DNA from: CAIVVT01 sp963757265
Lineage (GTDB): Bacteria; Acidobacteriota; Terriglobia; Bryobacterales; Bryobacteraceae
Direction of reading: 5' to 3'
DNA: 64,000 nucleotides
NCBI GenBank assembly: GCA_963757265.1
Contig: CAVWRA010000006.1
Span: 2,604,001 to 2,668,000 of the forward strand
Shown here: positions 45,504 through 54,596 of the stretch, piece by piece
Position numbering within the stretch: position 1 is the first letter of the stretch
Layout of the letters: each line of letters starts with the position of its first letter
The notes under the pieces: model-generated
Told to the model about the DNA's origin: nothing
Seen by the model: only the letters and a program-made list of their open reading frames with translations
The model's database searches: none
Position numbers and translations under genes: made by a program

Positions 45504-47213
45504 ATGCAGAGTGGAAACATGGTGGTATCCTCATCCGGTATGGTCGATCAACTGATCCTGCACGCACCCGATGGATCAACCAGGGAAGTTGACCTGGAGG
45601 CTGACCGGTACACGCTGGGCAGAGCAATCGGTAACGACCTTTGCTATCCCGAGGACGAGGAACTCTCCCGGCAGCACCTGGTATTCGAGCGCTCGGGCAG
45701 TGGCTGGGTAGTGACGGATCTGGGCAGCAGGAACGGCACACGGCTGAATGGAATTCGAATCAACCAGCCCAGTGCATTGAGAGCGGGCGACCGGGTCGCC
45801 GCCGGCCGACTAAGGATCGACTACTCGCGCGCTGCCGCGCCTGCAGATCAAATGGCATCATTCGATGACCGGGTCGTGTTCACTGATGCCCCGGGCCCGG
45901 ATAGTCTGACCTCCACGCTTTCCATGCAGCTCGACACTGTGCTGGGCGGCGAGTCTCCCATTGGCGCGCCAAACGTTCGCTCCCCGGCCTCTTTCCCGCA
46001 GATGCAAGCCCTCATTCAGGCCGGGCGGGAGTTGGCTGACCACCGGCCGCTGTCCGAGTTGTTCCCCCTGATCCTGGACCTCGCCTCCAATGCGGTGGGC
46101 TCTCCGCGTGGTGTCTTGATGCTGCTGGAGGGTGGGTCGCTGGTGACGCGGGCGGCCAGGGGCAGCCACTTCGAGATCAGCAAGACTGTGCGCGACCGGG
46201 TGCTGCATCAGAAGGAGAGCCTGCTGATTGCGGACACCCGATTGGACGAAAAACTGCGGGCGCAGTCGAGCATCGCGGATCAGAGGATTCGCAGCATTCT
46301 TGCCGCTCCCCTGCAAGCCAGGGAAAACGTAATTGGGTTGATTTACCTGGATTCGCCGAATCTGGTCCGGCATTTCACGCCCGAGGACCTGGGTCTGCTT
46401 ACGGTGCTGGCCAATATTGCGGCGATTCGGATCGAGAATGCACGGCTCACCGAGGTGGAACACCACGAGCGGCTCATGGCGCGGGAGATGGTGCAGGCAG
46501 CGGAAATCCAGCGCAACCTGCTCCCGCGAAGCGTTCCTCAGCAGCCCGGGCTGGAGCTGGCCGCGTTCAGCGAGCCCTGCCTGAGCGTCGGGGGCGATTA
46601 TTACGACTTTTGCGAGCGCGGCGGCAGGCTGAGCCTGATGGTGGGCGACGTGGCCGGCAAAGGCTTACCCGCCGCCCTGCTGATGGCCAGTCTGCAAGCG
46701 CGGATCCAGGTGCTGGTGGAGGAGGAGATTGACCTGGCGGCGCTGGTCACGCGGCTCAATCGAATCGTCGCCAGCAATTGTCCCGGCAATCGATTCATCA
46801 CGCTCTTCATGTGCGAAGTGGATCTGGCCACTGGGGCATTGGCGTACGTCAACGCCGGTCACAACCCGCCATTGCTGGTGCGGGCCAACGGCGAAGTGCA
46901 GCGGCTCGAAGGCGGCGGCATGGTCCTGGGCATCTTTGGGCATGCCGCCTTTGCTCTGCAGACGGCTCACATGGACCAAGGTGATTTGCTCGTGATCTTC
47001 AGTGACGGCGTGACCGAAGCCCAGGACCCCGCCACACAGGAAGATTTCGGCGAGGAGCGGCTGTTGGCAGCGCTGGCCCCTGCGGCCGCGCGGTCTCCGG
47101 CCGAGATGATTGAGCAAGCCAAGAATGCAGTCGCGCGCTTCGCCGGGGCTGTGGCCGCGGCTGACGATTTCACGCTGGTGCTGGCCCGGAGAACAGGCCG
47201 CGAGGAACAATAG
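45504..47213 (+). CDS. FHA-GAF-PP2C (SpoIIE-type) serine phosphatase
   Basis: 569 residues from the first ATG; ATGs at 45519 and 45540 are equally possible and homology starts just after the latter. Residues ~15-110 form an FHA phosphothreonine-binding domain (YTLGRAIGNDL, LSRQHLVFE, GSRNGTRLNGIRI). Residues ~170-320 form a GAF sensor domain (IRSILAAPLQARENVIGLIY). A coiled segment AREMVQAAEIQRNLLPRSVP links to the PP2C/SpoIIE phosphatase with metal-binding Asp in VGGDYYDF and LMVGDVAGKGLPAALLM, and FSDGVTEA and ADDFTLVLARR at the end. Cytoplasmic. Divergent from the Ser/Thr kinase operon and probably reads or reverses its phosphorylation. Confidence 0.92.
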   Translation: MQSGNMVVSSSGMVDQLILHAPDGSTREVDLEADRYTLGRAIGNDLCYPEDEELSRQHLVFERSGSGWVVTDLGSRNGTRLNGIRINQPSALRAGDRVAAGRLRIDYSRAAAPADQMASFDDRVVFTDAPGPDSLTSTLSMQLDTVLGGESPIGAPNVRSPASFPQMQALIQAGRELADHRPLSELFPLILDLASNAVGSPRGVLMLLEGGSLVTRAARGSHFEISKTVRDRVLHQKESLLIADTRLDEKLRAQSSIADQRIRSILAAPLQARENVIGLIYLDSPNLVRHFTPEDLGLLTVLANIAAIRIENARLTEVEHHERLMAREMVQAAEIQRNLLPRSVPQQPGLELAAFSEPCLSVGGDYYDFCERGGRLSLMVGDVAGKGLPAALLMASLQARIQVLVEEEIDLAALVTRLNRIVASNCPGNRFITLFMCEVDLATGALAYVNAGHNPPLLVRANGEVQRLEGGGMVLGIFGHAAFALQTAHMDQGDLLVIFSDGVTEAQDPATQEDFGEERLLAALAPAAARSPAEMIEQAKNAVARFAGAVAAADDFTLVLARRTGREEQ

Positions 47214-47483
47214 ACCCTAAGGAACTGGGCCCGCCGGCGGAGCCGGGAGTGCACCTTCGCCCGTGAGCGCACGGATGCATGCTGGATCCTGTTTCAGAGG
47301 ACCGTCAAGCGGCCGGGCGAAGCCCAGGGGCGATGATCCAGTCCTTTCTCCGCGACCTTGTCAGACAGTCGAATGCTTAGCGAAAAAAATCGAAGGATAG
47401 CCAGTATAAGTCAATCATTCTAATATGAAAAGTCGATAATTGGCTTTGTTCCTCACGTTTTCTCCCTGCGCCTCCCGCAACGC
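47214..47483. other. Gene-free convergent interval
   Basis: 270 bp between convergent stops. 47378-47450 is unusually A/T-rich for this chromosome (CGAAAAAAATCGAAGGATAG, then TCTAATATGAAAAGTCGATA). I see no gene and no strong hairpin; it may contain weak terminators. Confidence 0.35.
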
Positions 47484-49601
47484 TTACTGCGGTAGCGCTT
47501 CGATCCGCCGCAACACTAGCGCCAGCCGTGCGGCCTGCTCCGGCTCCTGGCCGTAGCGCAGGGCATGGTAACGCGCGGTGAATTCCGCCACCAGCGGCGC
47601 GGCCTCGCTCTGGCGCACCCCGGCCGCGAACTCGCCCGCCGTCTGAGACGGCGCCTTCTCGAAGCCGCGCTTGTGCATGGCGGCCAGCATGCGCCGGTAC
47701 AGCCGGGCGGCCTCGTGCGCCGCCTGCAAGGCTTCTCCCGGCCCGCCGGCGCGCCGGCGCGACAGCGCGGCGGCGATTCGCCGCCGCCAAAGCACTGCCA
47801 GAGCGAGCAGCAGCACAGCCGCCGCGATTGCTGCCTTTCCCGCCTGGAGGCTGAGTGAGCCGCCCGCCGCCCTCCACGCTCCGGCCAGCCGCTTCCAGTT
47901 TCGCTGCAGCCACGGCGCTCCGCGCCGCCGTGACTGGTCCACCTGAAACGCCAGCGTCAATTGCCGGTCCAGGTCATAGCCCACCACCCACTCCTGCCAG
48001 AACGTCTCGCCGGCGTCGAGATACAGGCCCAACTGCGACCACAGGCCGCCCGCATCAGCTCTTTCCACGCCCGCCGGCGTGGGATCGTAGGTCGTCCAGC
48101 CCTGTCCGGGGATCCAGGCCTCGACCCAGGCGTGTGCATCCGAAGCCCGAACCACCAGCAATCCGGTGAACGGGTTGGCCGTCCCGCCCAGGTATCCCGT
48201 GGCCACGCGCGACGGAATCCCTAGCTGCCTCAGCATCACCGCCATGGCCGAGGCGAAGTACTCACAGTGGCCTTTCCTGCGTTCAAACAGGAACTCGGCC
48301 AGCGGGTCCCGGCTATCGCTCTCCACCGGGTCGAGCGAATAAGCGAACTGCGTGCGCAGGTAGCGTTCAATGGAACGCGCGCGCGCGTCGTCGCCGCCAT
48401 TGCCCGGCGTAATGGCGCGGGCCAGCTCAGCCGTGCGGCTGTCCATGGGCGGCAGACGAAGGTTGAAGTAGCGGTCCTCGCTGCTCAGGCGCGACGGCAC
48501 TTCGTCCACCGCCCCGCCCGCGCCCAGGTAACTGTAGACCACGTACCGCAGCTCCTCGTTCTGGCCGAACGGCAGCTTCACCCCGCCCGACGCCGTGCGC
48601 ACCAGCAGGTCGCTGCTCAGGCGCACGTTCTCCGGCAAGCCGGCCAGGAACAGGTACTCCGAACCGCCGTCCAGCAGCACCTCGTAAAAGCTGCGCGGGC
48701 CCGGCCGGCGCCGCTGCTCGTCCGATACGAGTTGGATATAGCCGCTCTCGCCGGCCCGCAGCACCGTCCCGCCGCGCGGCGAGTTGTACCATCTCCGCCC
48801 GTCGAATTCGGCCAGCGCCGTACCACGCCAGTGCAGCCCGGCGCGCGGTTCACCGTCGGCGAACCGCACGTGCAGCACGGGCGTGCTGCTCGGCCGGATC
48901 TCGCCCGATTGCCCCAGCGTGATCTCCGGCGCGAAGCCCGACACCCGTTGTGCGCCCGGCACCAGCCGCTCCAGCGCCACGCGCGCCGTCCGCGGCACCA
49001 CGAAGAACAGCCCCACGGTCAACGCCAGCACGCCCACGCCCGCCGCGCCCGTCAGCAGCCCCAACCGCCCGCCGATGCCCGCTGCGCCGCCCGCCGTCGC
49101 CGGGCCGCGCATCGCGCCCCGGATCTCGGCGCTCGCCAGCGCGGCCAGCGTCGCGGCCCAGAACAGCATCAGCAGCAGCAGGAACGTCAGGCTGGTCGCA
49201 TGCAACGCCGCCGCCAGCATTCCCGCAAACCCGATCAGTCCCACCACCGCGGAGTCGCGTCCGCTGCTCGCCGACAGCAGCTTCAGCGCCGCCGCGACGA
49301 CGATCACGTGCACTGTCGCCGGAATCATGGCGTGCGAGATCAGGAGGTAATCCGCCGGCACGAACAACAGGTAACAGGCTGTGCCCAGAGTAGCCCAACG
49401 CCGTGAAATCGTAAACCGCGCCCAGCCCGTGAGCTGCGCCAGCCGGACCGCCAATGCGGCCGCGCCAACCACGATGCCGGCCCGGTCCAACGCGCCCGCG
49501 AGCGCCGCCGCCACGGTGCCGCTGGCCAGCATCGCCAGCACGGCGCCCTGCAGAAACACGTCCAAGGCCCGCTCTGGACTTACCGCCCGTTGCCGAACCA
49601 T
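47484..49601 (-). CDS. Membrane transglutaminase-like (TgpA-type) protein with DUF4129-like tail
   Basis: 705 residues. About six to seven transmembrane helices come first (LLFVPADYLLISHAMIPATV; LLTGAAGVGVLALTVGLFF). An extracytoplasmic transglutaminase-like domain follows with the Cys-His-Asp triad: C in RRKGHCEYFASAMAVMLRQL, H in RASDAHAWVEAW, D in TTYDPTPAG. A further transmembrane helix (AIAAAVLLLALAVLWRRR) and a cytoplasmic helical tail complete the TgpA/YebA layout. Family proteins are cell-envelope cysteine hydrolases of unclear substrate. The start at 49601 lies inside the 3' end of the lipoprotein gene (22 bp overlap). Confidence 0.9.
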   Translation of the reverse strand: MVRQRAVSPERALDVFLQGAVLAMLASGTVAAALAGALDRAGIVVGAAALAVRLAQLTGWARFTISRRWATLGTACYLLFVPADYLLISHAMIPATVHVIVVAAALKLLSASSGRDSAVVGLIGFAGMLAAALHATSLTFLLLLMLFWAATLAALASAEIRGAMRGPATAGGAAGIGGRLGLLTGAAGVGVLALTVGLFFVVPRTARVALERLVPGAQRVSGFAPEITLGQSGEIRPSSTPVLHVRFADGEPRAGLHWRGTALAEFDGRRWYNSPRGGTVLRAGESGYIQLVSDEQRRRPGPRSFYEVLLDGGSEYLFLAGLPENVRLSSDLLVRTASGGVKLPFGQNEELRYVVYSYLGAGGAVDEVPSRLSSEDRYFNLRLPPMDSRTAELARAITPGNGGDDARARSIERYLRTQFAYSLDPVESDSRDPLAEFLFERRKGHCEYFASAMAVMLRQLGIPSRVATGYLGGTANPFTGLLVVRASDAHAWVEAWIPGQGWTTYDPTPAGVERADAGGLWSQLGLYLDAGETFWQEWVVGYDLDRQLTLAFQVDQSRRRGAPWLQRNWKRLAGAWRAAGGSLSLQAGKAAIAAAVLLLALAVLWRRRIAAALSRRRAGGPGEALQAAHEAARLYRRMLAAMHKRGFEKAPSQTAGEFAAGVRQSEAAPLVAEFTARYHALRYGQEPEQAARLALVLRRIEALPQ

Positions 49602-49993
49602 GCCGCCTCCAGCGCACCGGCGAATTCCGCCACGGTTTCCGTGCCGGCGTTCTCGGACATGCAGATGACCAGGACCAGCCCGCGCACAAAGGCACAGGCC
49701 CCATCGCGCGGCGGCCGTCTGCGTTGCGCCTCCGCCGCGTCGCCCTGCGTCTTGAAGCCGAAGGCGCTGACTTCGATGCCCAGGCTGTCGCGGAAATAGG
49801 CGGCGCGGACCCAGGCCGTGGCCTCCAGCGCGCGCATCGGTTCTGGAGCGTCCGCGGCGGCGGGCGTCTCCAACCCGCGCCGGACCCAGCCGCCAACGCG
49901 CTCCGGCGGCACCTGAATCAATGCCCTCCGCGGCACGCCGCTGCACGCGCCCAGCGCCAGCGCCGCCAGCGCTACCGCACACCCGCGCCTCAT
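49580..49993 (-). CDS. Small exported lipoprotein, unknown function
   Basis: 137 residues. MRRGCAVALAALALGACSG is a lipoprotein signal with lipobox LGAC, Cys17 being the acylation site. The mature part has no family that I recognise (VPPERVGGWVRRGLETPAAA, AYFRDSLGIEVSAFGFKTQG, FVRGLVLVICM). Its 3' end overlaps the transglutaminase start by 22 bp, so a joint envelope function is likely. ATG 49993 is preceded by GTGAGGG. The frame is open upstream but without coding features. Confidence 0.7.
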   Translation of the reverse strand: MRRGCAVALAALALGACSGVPRRALIQVPPERVGGWVRRGLETPAAADAPEPMRALEATAWVRAAYFRDSLGIEVSAFGFKTQGDAAEAQRRRPPRDGACAFVRGLVLVICMSENAGTETVAEFAGALEAAWFGNGR

Positions 49994-50069
49994 GCCCTCA
50001 CCATACCATCGCCGGCCGCGCTCGCCGATTCCGCGAGACACTCCCGCACCTCTGTGATAGAACAAACGA

Positions 50070-51950
50070 GTGATCCTGCGCCTGGATAACGACCTGCCGC
50101 CCTCGGATTCTCTCGCGCGGCGGTTCCAGGAACGCAATGTCCTGGCGCGGCTGAAAGCTCTGGATGCCAAGGCGCGGCGCCACGGCGTCGCCGCCCTCGA
50201 CCCGTCGCTCAACGAACTCATCCGCATCGGCATGGAGACCGCTCCCGGCGGGCAGGTCACCAGAAACTGTTACGGCCTGTTCCATCTGAGCTGGCTGGCC
50301 GAAAAGCATCCCGAGTGGTCGCGCATCGTCCTGGACGAACTGGACGACATCAAGGCCTCTATTCGGACGACGCACGGCGTCAGCCTCAAGTTTCTGCTCT
50401 GGACCGGGGCCGCCGGTTCGGCCGCGGACCCGGGGCTGTATCTGGCCTGCGGTTTGCTCAAGCGCGGGCCCAGGTCGTACCTGCTTGACTCCACCGACCC
50501 GGTCAAACTGAAGGCCATCCTGGCCGATATGAAGCTCCGCGCCGGCTCACTGCGGGACGCACTCAAGTCCACGCTGGTGGTGGGGATGACTCCGGACACG
50601 ACCTCCGATGGGCCGGCGCTGAATCTCGAGAAGCTGGCTGCACTGTATGACGTGCTGGGGCTCGACAGCCGTCCCAACTTCATCCTCCTGGCGCCCGCGG
50701 GCTCGCCGCCCGGCCAGCCCGCCCCACGCCGTCTCCACCGCCGGGTCCCGCTGCAGCTCGACGACGGCAATTCCATTGCCGCGCGGCACAGCGCGCCGTT
50801 GACGCGCAGCAGCCTCTACTCGCTCGGTCTGGCCGGCGTCCCCTTGCACGCCTGGATCGCCGGCACGTTCCTGCGGGTGGACGAGATCACGGCCGCCTTT
50901 CGCCTGGCCGCATTCCTGCATCAACAGGGCCTCGCCGGCCGAGACAATGTGACCCTCGCTCTTTCGCGTTCGCTCGCCGGCGCGGCCCCGTGGACCAAAC
51001 GGAACTTCGAGGAAAGCCTCGGCCTCGACGAGCAGGCCGGCCTGAAAGTGGTGATCGACGAGCCGCTGCGCATGGCCGATTACCGCGCTCCCAGGGACCC
51101 GCGGCAGGACCGCGTCTTCCTGCTCGTCGGACGTCAGGGCGAGCCCGCCGCCGAGCGCCGCAAGCTCACTCTGCTGCGCCGCAGCGGCTATCCGCTGGCC
51201 TCGCTCACCCTTCCGGCCGAGGCCCCGCTCTCGCGCTACCTGCAGTTCATCCACTACACCGTCTTCGCCCTGGCATGGCTGCGCGAGATCAACTTCGTTG
51301 CACAGCCCGCCATCCAGCTGGACACCTCGATCGCCCGCCTCCTGGTTCAGAACGCGGCGTTTCAGGGCGGCATCGAGAATACCCCCGAGTGGAAGCAGCT
51401 CAGGATTTCCCCGCGCCAGGTGCGCTGGCGCGGCGGCGTGGTCCTGCACTACGACCGCCTGCCCTGCGGCTTCGCGTTGACCGCGCGCGACGCCGCTTCT
51501 GCCTACGCCGCCCTGCTGCACCAGCTCACTGAGGCGGGCGTGGTGCGGTACGGCGAGCTGACGTTTTATGGAGACACGCGTTATCACGCGCCCGGCAGGA
51601 AGCTCCGCAAGCTGCTGGACCGCGCCGCCGCGCTGATCTTCCGGGGCAGTTCGAAGATGCCCGCCGGCGTTGAGGAAGGCCCGCTGATGAACCACCTCTG
51701 CCGCGTCATGGGGATTGGCCCCGGCGGCAGGCTGTCCACCCTGCTGATCAGCGAGAAAGCCGAATTCGTGCCCGAGGCTGGCTACAAGGCCGACCACCAT
51801 CGCGCCCAGTTTCTGGCCGCGCAGATGGCGCTCGAGCAGCGCGGCGGGCTGGTGGTTGCGATCACGTTGCGCGACCTCTCGGAGGCTTCGCTCAAGGCGC
51901 TGGACGAGTTTTTCCGCCAGGCAGCGGCGCACCTGAAGCGCTGCAAGTAG
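50070..51950 (+). CDS. Phosphoglucose isomerase-like (SIS-fold) protein, function uncertain
   Basis: 626 residues, GTG start. The N-terminal ~330 residues include PGNAL-like features of a sugar-isomerase fold: LKFLLWTGAAGSAADPGLY near 110-130 recalls the glycine-rich sugar-phosphate loop, and STLVVGMTPDTTSDGPALNL recalls the SIS core. The C-terminus (PLMNHLCRVMGIGPGGRLS, then HRAQFLAAQMALEQRGGLVV and SLKALDEFFRQAAAHLKR) resembles the end of phosphoglucose isomerase domains of transaldolase/isomerase fusions. No transaldolase part is seen. Divergent from the lipoprotein gene. Assignment rests on weak similarity by eye. Confidence 0.5.
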   Translation: MILRLDNDLPPSDSLARRFQERNVLARLKALDAKARRHGVAALDPSLNELIRIGMETAPGGQVTRNCYGLFHLSWLAEKHPEWSRIVLDELDDIKASIRTTHGVSLKFLLWTGAAGSAADPGLYLACGLLKRGPRSYLLDSTDPVKLKAILADMKLRAGSLRDALKSTLVVGMTPDTTSDGPALNLEKLAALYDVLGLDSRPNFILLAPAGSPPGQPAPRRLHRRVPLQLDDGNSIAARHSAPLTRSSLYSLGLAGVPLHAWIAGTFLRVDEITAAFRLAAFLHQQGLAGRDNVTLALSRSLAGAAPWTKRNFEESLGLDEQAGLKVVIDEPLRMADYRAPRDPRQDRVFLLVGRQGEPAAERRKLTLLRRSGYPLASLTLPAEAPLSRYLQFIHYTVFALAWLREINFVAQPAIQLDTSIARLLVQNAAFQGGIENTPEWKQLRISPRQVRWRGGVVLHYDRLPCGFALTARDAASAYAALLHQLTEAGVVRYGELTFYGDTRYHAPGRKLRKLLDRAAALIFRGSSKMPAGVEEGPLMNHLCRVMGIGPGGRLSTLLISEKAEFVPEAGYKADHHRAQFLAAQMALEQRGGLVVAITLRDLSEASLKALDEFFRQAAAHLKRCK

Positions 51951-52033
51951 CTTGCATCCGTTGCTGCGGTCGTGACCCAACGCGCAGCATGGGCCCGCGG
52001 TGATCCCCCGTCGAATACTCGCGCCAGGCGGCG

Positions 52034-52315
52034 CTACTGCACCTTGATGGTCAGCTCATTGACGACGCTTTTGACGCCCTTCACCTTTTTGGCCAGGTGC
52101 TCGGCCTTCTGCTGGCCTCTTTCCGAAGTCACCGCTCCGCGCAGCGTCACCACGCCGTCCTTCACCACGACCTCAAGGGCGCCGCCCTTGACGTCCGGGT
52201 CGCTGACCAGCTTGAGCCGCACCGCGTCATAGATCTTGTCGTCGGAAGCCTGTGAGGCCCAGGCCGGAGCGAGGACCAGAAGAGCCGCAAAAAGCAGAAC
52301 GATTGCGCGTTTCAT
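52034..52315 (-). CDS. Exported BON-domain protein
   Basis: 93 residues: signal peptide (RAIVLLFAALLVLAPAWA) and one BON domain (IYDAVRLKLVSDPDVKGG, VVKDGVVTLRGAVTSERG, AKKVKGVKSVVNELTIKVQ). BON domains bind phospholipid or envelope surfaces. It starts five bases after the era stop, with its ribosome binding site (GGAGGGT) inside the end of era, so it is the last gene of the phoH-era chain. Confidence 0.92.
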   Translation of the reverse strand: MKRAIVLLFAALLVLAPAWASQASDDKIYDAVRLKLVSDPDVKGGALEVVVKDGVVTLRGAVTSERGQQKAEHLAKKVKGVKSVVNELTIKVQ

Positions 52316-52320
52316 ATCAG

Positions 52321-53337
52321 CTACCCTCCATTATGCTTATTTCCGCTCTCCTCGGAGCCGGCATTTCCGCTCTCATCGGCGCCGGTGGATTCGGCGGCAG
52401 CCGGGCTGCTCTTCCGCCAGTCCAGCTCGTTCAGGAACTCTTCCTTCTCCCGCCACTTCTCACTGACCTTGACGAACAGCTGGAGGAACATCTTCCGGCC
52501 CAGCAATTTTTCGGCGTCCTGACGCGCTTCCGTGCCGATCTGCTTCAATCGCGCGGCTCCCGCGCCGAGCACGATCGGCTTCTGCCCGGCGCGCTCGACG
52601 TGAATCGTGGCCGCGATCCTGGCCAGCCGCGGCGTCTCGACCCATTCATCGATCGTCACCGCCACCGAATGCGGCACCTCCTGGCGCGTGACCAGCAGGA
52701 CCTTCTCGCGGATCATCTCCGCCACCAGGAACCGCTCCGGCTGATCGGTCAGGTAATCCGCAGGGAAGTAGGCCGGGCCCGGCGGCAGGCGCTGGATAAT
52801 CGCCGCGCGCAGCTCTTCCAGCCCCTCCCCCGTCTGAGCGGAAACCGGGAACAGCTCCTCGAACTCGTGCCAGCTTCTGTAAGCCGCCAGCGCGGGCAGC
52901 AGCGACGTCTTGTCCCTCACGAGGTCGATCTTGTTGAGCACCGCGATGGCCGGCGTCTGGCTGCGCTTGACCCACTCCAGCGCCTTCTGGTCTTCTTCGC
53001 GTGGCTCGCGCGTCGCGTCGGCCACGAACAGCAGCAGATCGCGCCCGTCCAACGCCTCGGCCACGGCCCGCATCATGCGCCGGTTGATCAATGTCTCTGC
53101 GTCATGGATGCCGGGCGTGTCCAGAAACACGATCTGCGCCGCGTCCGAGCTCCACACGCCCTGGATCGAGGTGCGCGTGGTCTGCGGCTTGTCGGTGACG
53201 ATGGCGATCTTCTCGCCTACCAGCGCGTTCAGCAGCGTCGACTTGCCCGCGTTCGGCCGCCCCAGGATGGAGACGAAACCCGAGTGGTGCGTGCTGTGCG
53301 CGCCGCCCGCCCGACGGCGCGTCCGATGCTTGCTCAT
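52321..53337 (-). CDS. era: GTPase Era
   Basis: 338 residues. Essential GTPase that binds the 3' end of 16S rRNA in 30S assembly. G-motifs: G1 GRPNAGKST (~26-34), T-switch KPQTTRTSIQG, G3 DTPGIHD, G4 NKIDLV, G5 VSAQTGEG. The C-terminal KH domain is visible (IREKVLLVTRQEVPHSVAV, IVLGAGAARLKQIGTEARQD, FLQLFVKVSEKWR). A ~30-residue Ser/Glu/Gly-rich tail (ESTGADESGNAGSEESGNK) is extra relative to most Era proteins. ATG 53337 overlaps the CNNM stop (ATGA). Confidence 0.96.
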   Translation of the reverse strand: MSKHRTRRRAGGAHSTHHSGFVSILGRPNAGKSTLLNALVGEKIAIVTDKPQTTRTSIQGVWSSDAAQIVFLDTPGIHDAETLINRRMMRAVAEALDGRDLLLFVADATREPREEDQKALEWVKRSQTPAIAVLNKIDLVRDKTSLLPALAAYRSWHEFEELFPVSAQTGEGLEELRAAIIQRLPPGPAYFPADYLTDQPERFLVAEMIREKVLLVTRQEVPHSVAVTIDEWVETPRLARIAATIHVERAGQKPIVLGAGAARLKQIGTEARQDAEKLLGRKMFLQLFVKVSEKWREKEEFLNELDWRKSSPAAAESTGADESGNAGSEESGNKHNGG

Positions 53338-54596
53338 TCCTCTTCCCGACCGCCTTCCTCGTCCTTGCAAGCCCGGATGCGGACCCGCTCCACCCGCATT
53401 CCGTCCGCCGCCAGGACTTCGATGGCCAGGCCGTCGCGCCGCACCACCGTTCCGGGCTCCGGCACGGCCCCCAGCCATTCCGTCACCAGGCCGCCCACGG
53501 TCGCCGCCTCGGTGCCCTCCGCGGGGCGGAAGCCGAAGTACCCTTCCAGTCGATCGACGTCGCAACTGCCCGAAATCGTGAGCGACCCATCGGCGCCGAG
53601 CTCGAAGTCGCGCGCCGGCTCGTGTTCATCGAAGATCTCTCCGAACACCTCCTCGACCAAGTCCTCGAGCGTCGCGATGCCGGCCACATTGCCGTATTCG
53701 TTGACCACGTAGACAATGTGCCGGCCGTCGTTCTGCATCTCGCGCAACAGCTCCGGCACGGGCTTGGTTTCGGGCACGCCCTGAATATCGCGCATCAGAT
53801 CGCGGATGCTCTTGGTCTGGCGCTGCTCGTCGTCCAGCTCATACAGGTCGCGCACGTGGACGAAGCCGATCAGGCGGTCGATGCTGCCCTCGCCGATGGG
53901 AATGCGCGAATAGCGCTCGGACTTTACTAGTTGGCGCAGTTCCTCGAGCGGCCGCGACACGTCCATCCACACCACCTGCGGGCGCGGCGTCATGACTTCG
54001 CGCACCCGTTTGTCCCCGAACGCCACCACGCTCTGGATCAGGCGGCTGTCTTCCTTCTCGATGATGCCCTCTTCCTCCCCGGCCGAAATCAGCGCTTCAA
54101 TCTCCTCGCCCGGCCCCGTGGCCTTGTCTGTGCCGTTGGCCGGCGAGCCGATCTCAAACAGTGACTCCAGGAACTTCAACACCGCGGTCAGCGGGCGGAA
54201 CAGGGCGGCGATGAGCCTTAGAAATGGGATCCATGGCTCGACCCACTCCGCGCGCGTGCGGCGATACAGAAGCTGCGGGCCGATGTAGGAGAACACCAGC
54301 ATCACCAGCCATGCGGCCGCGAAGCTCTGCGCCGCCGCCGCGCCGCCGCTCCCGGCGCGCAGCACCATGAGCGCGAACATCGCGCCCGCGCCCACCAGCA
54401 GCGTGTGTTTGGCCAGCGAGTAGGCCAGCGTGCCCTGTTCGGTATCCGCGCCCAGCCGCTCCTGCAGATGTTGCTTGAAATACTCCAGCGCCTCGGTGTC
54501 GCGCGAGCGCAGGCGCATCGATTCCAGGCTCATCAATTGGACGAAGCTCACCAGCAGCAACAGGCCGGCCAAAGCCAGGCCGGCGACGACGATCAT
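53334..54596 (-). CDS. CNNM/CorC-type hemolysin family protein (DUF21-CBS-CorC)
   Basis: 420 residues. N-terminal DUF21/CNNM membrane domain (VVAGLALAGLLLLVSFVQLM plus further helices), then paired CBS domains (VREVMTPRPQVVWMDVSRPL; YVVNEYGNVAGIATLEDLVE with the typical EEVFGEIFDE end), then a CorC/HlyC domain (LEGYFGFRPAEG, TVGGLVTEWLG). Family members export Mg2+ or sense ions at the inner membrane. Both ends overlap neighbours as ATGA: ybeY upstream, era downstream. Confidence 0.93.
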   Translation of the reverse strand: MIVVAGLALAGLLLLVSFVQLMSLESMRLRSRDTEALEYFKQHLQERLGADTEQGTLAYSLAKHTLLVGAGAMFALMVLRAGSGGAAAAQSFAAAWLVMLVFSYIGPQLLYRRTRAEWVEPWIPFLRLIAALFRPLTAVLKFLESLFEIGSPANGTDKATGPGEEIEALISAGEEEGIIEKEDSRLIQSVVAFGDKRVREVMTPRPQVVWMDVSRPLEELRQLVKSERYSRIPIGEGSIDRLIGFVHVRDLYELDDEQRQTKSIRDLMRDIQGVPETKPVPELLREMQNDGRHIVYVVNEYGNVAGIATLEDLVEEVFGEIFDEHEPARDFELGADGSLTISGSCDVDRLEGYFGFRPAEGTEAATVGGLVTEWLGAVPEPGTVVRRDGLAIEVLAADGMRVERVRIRACKDEEGGREEE

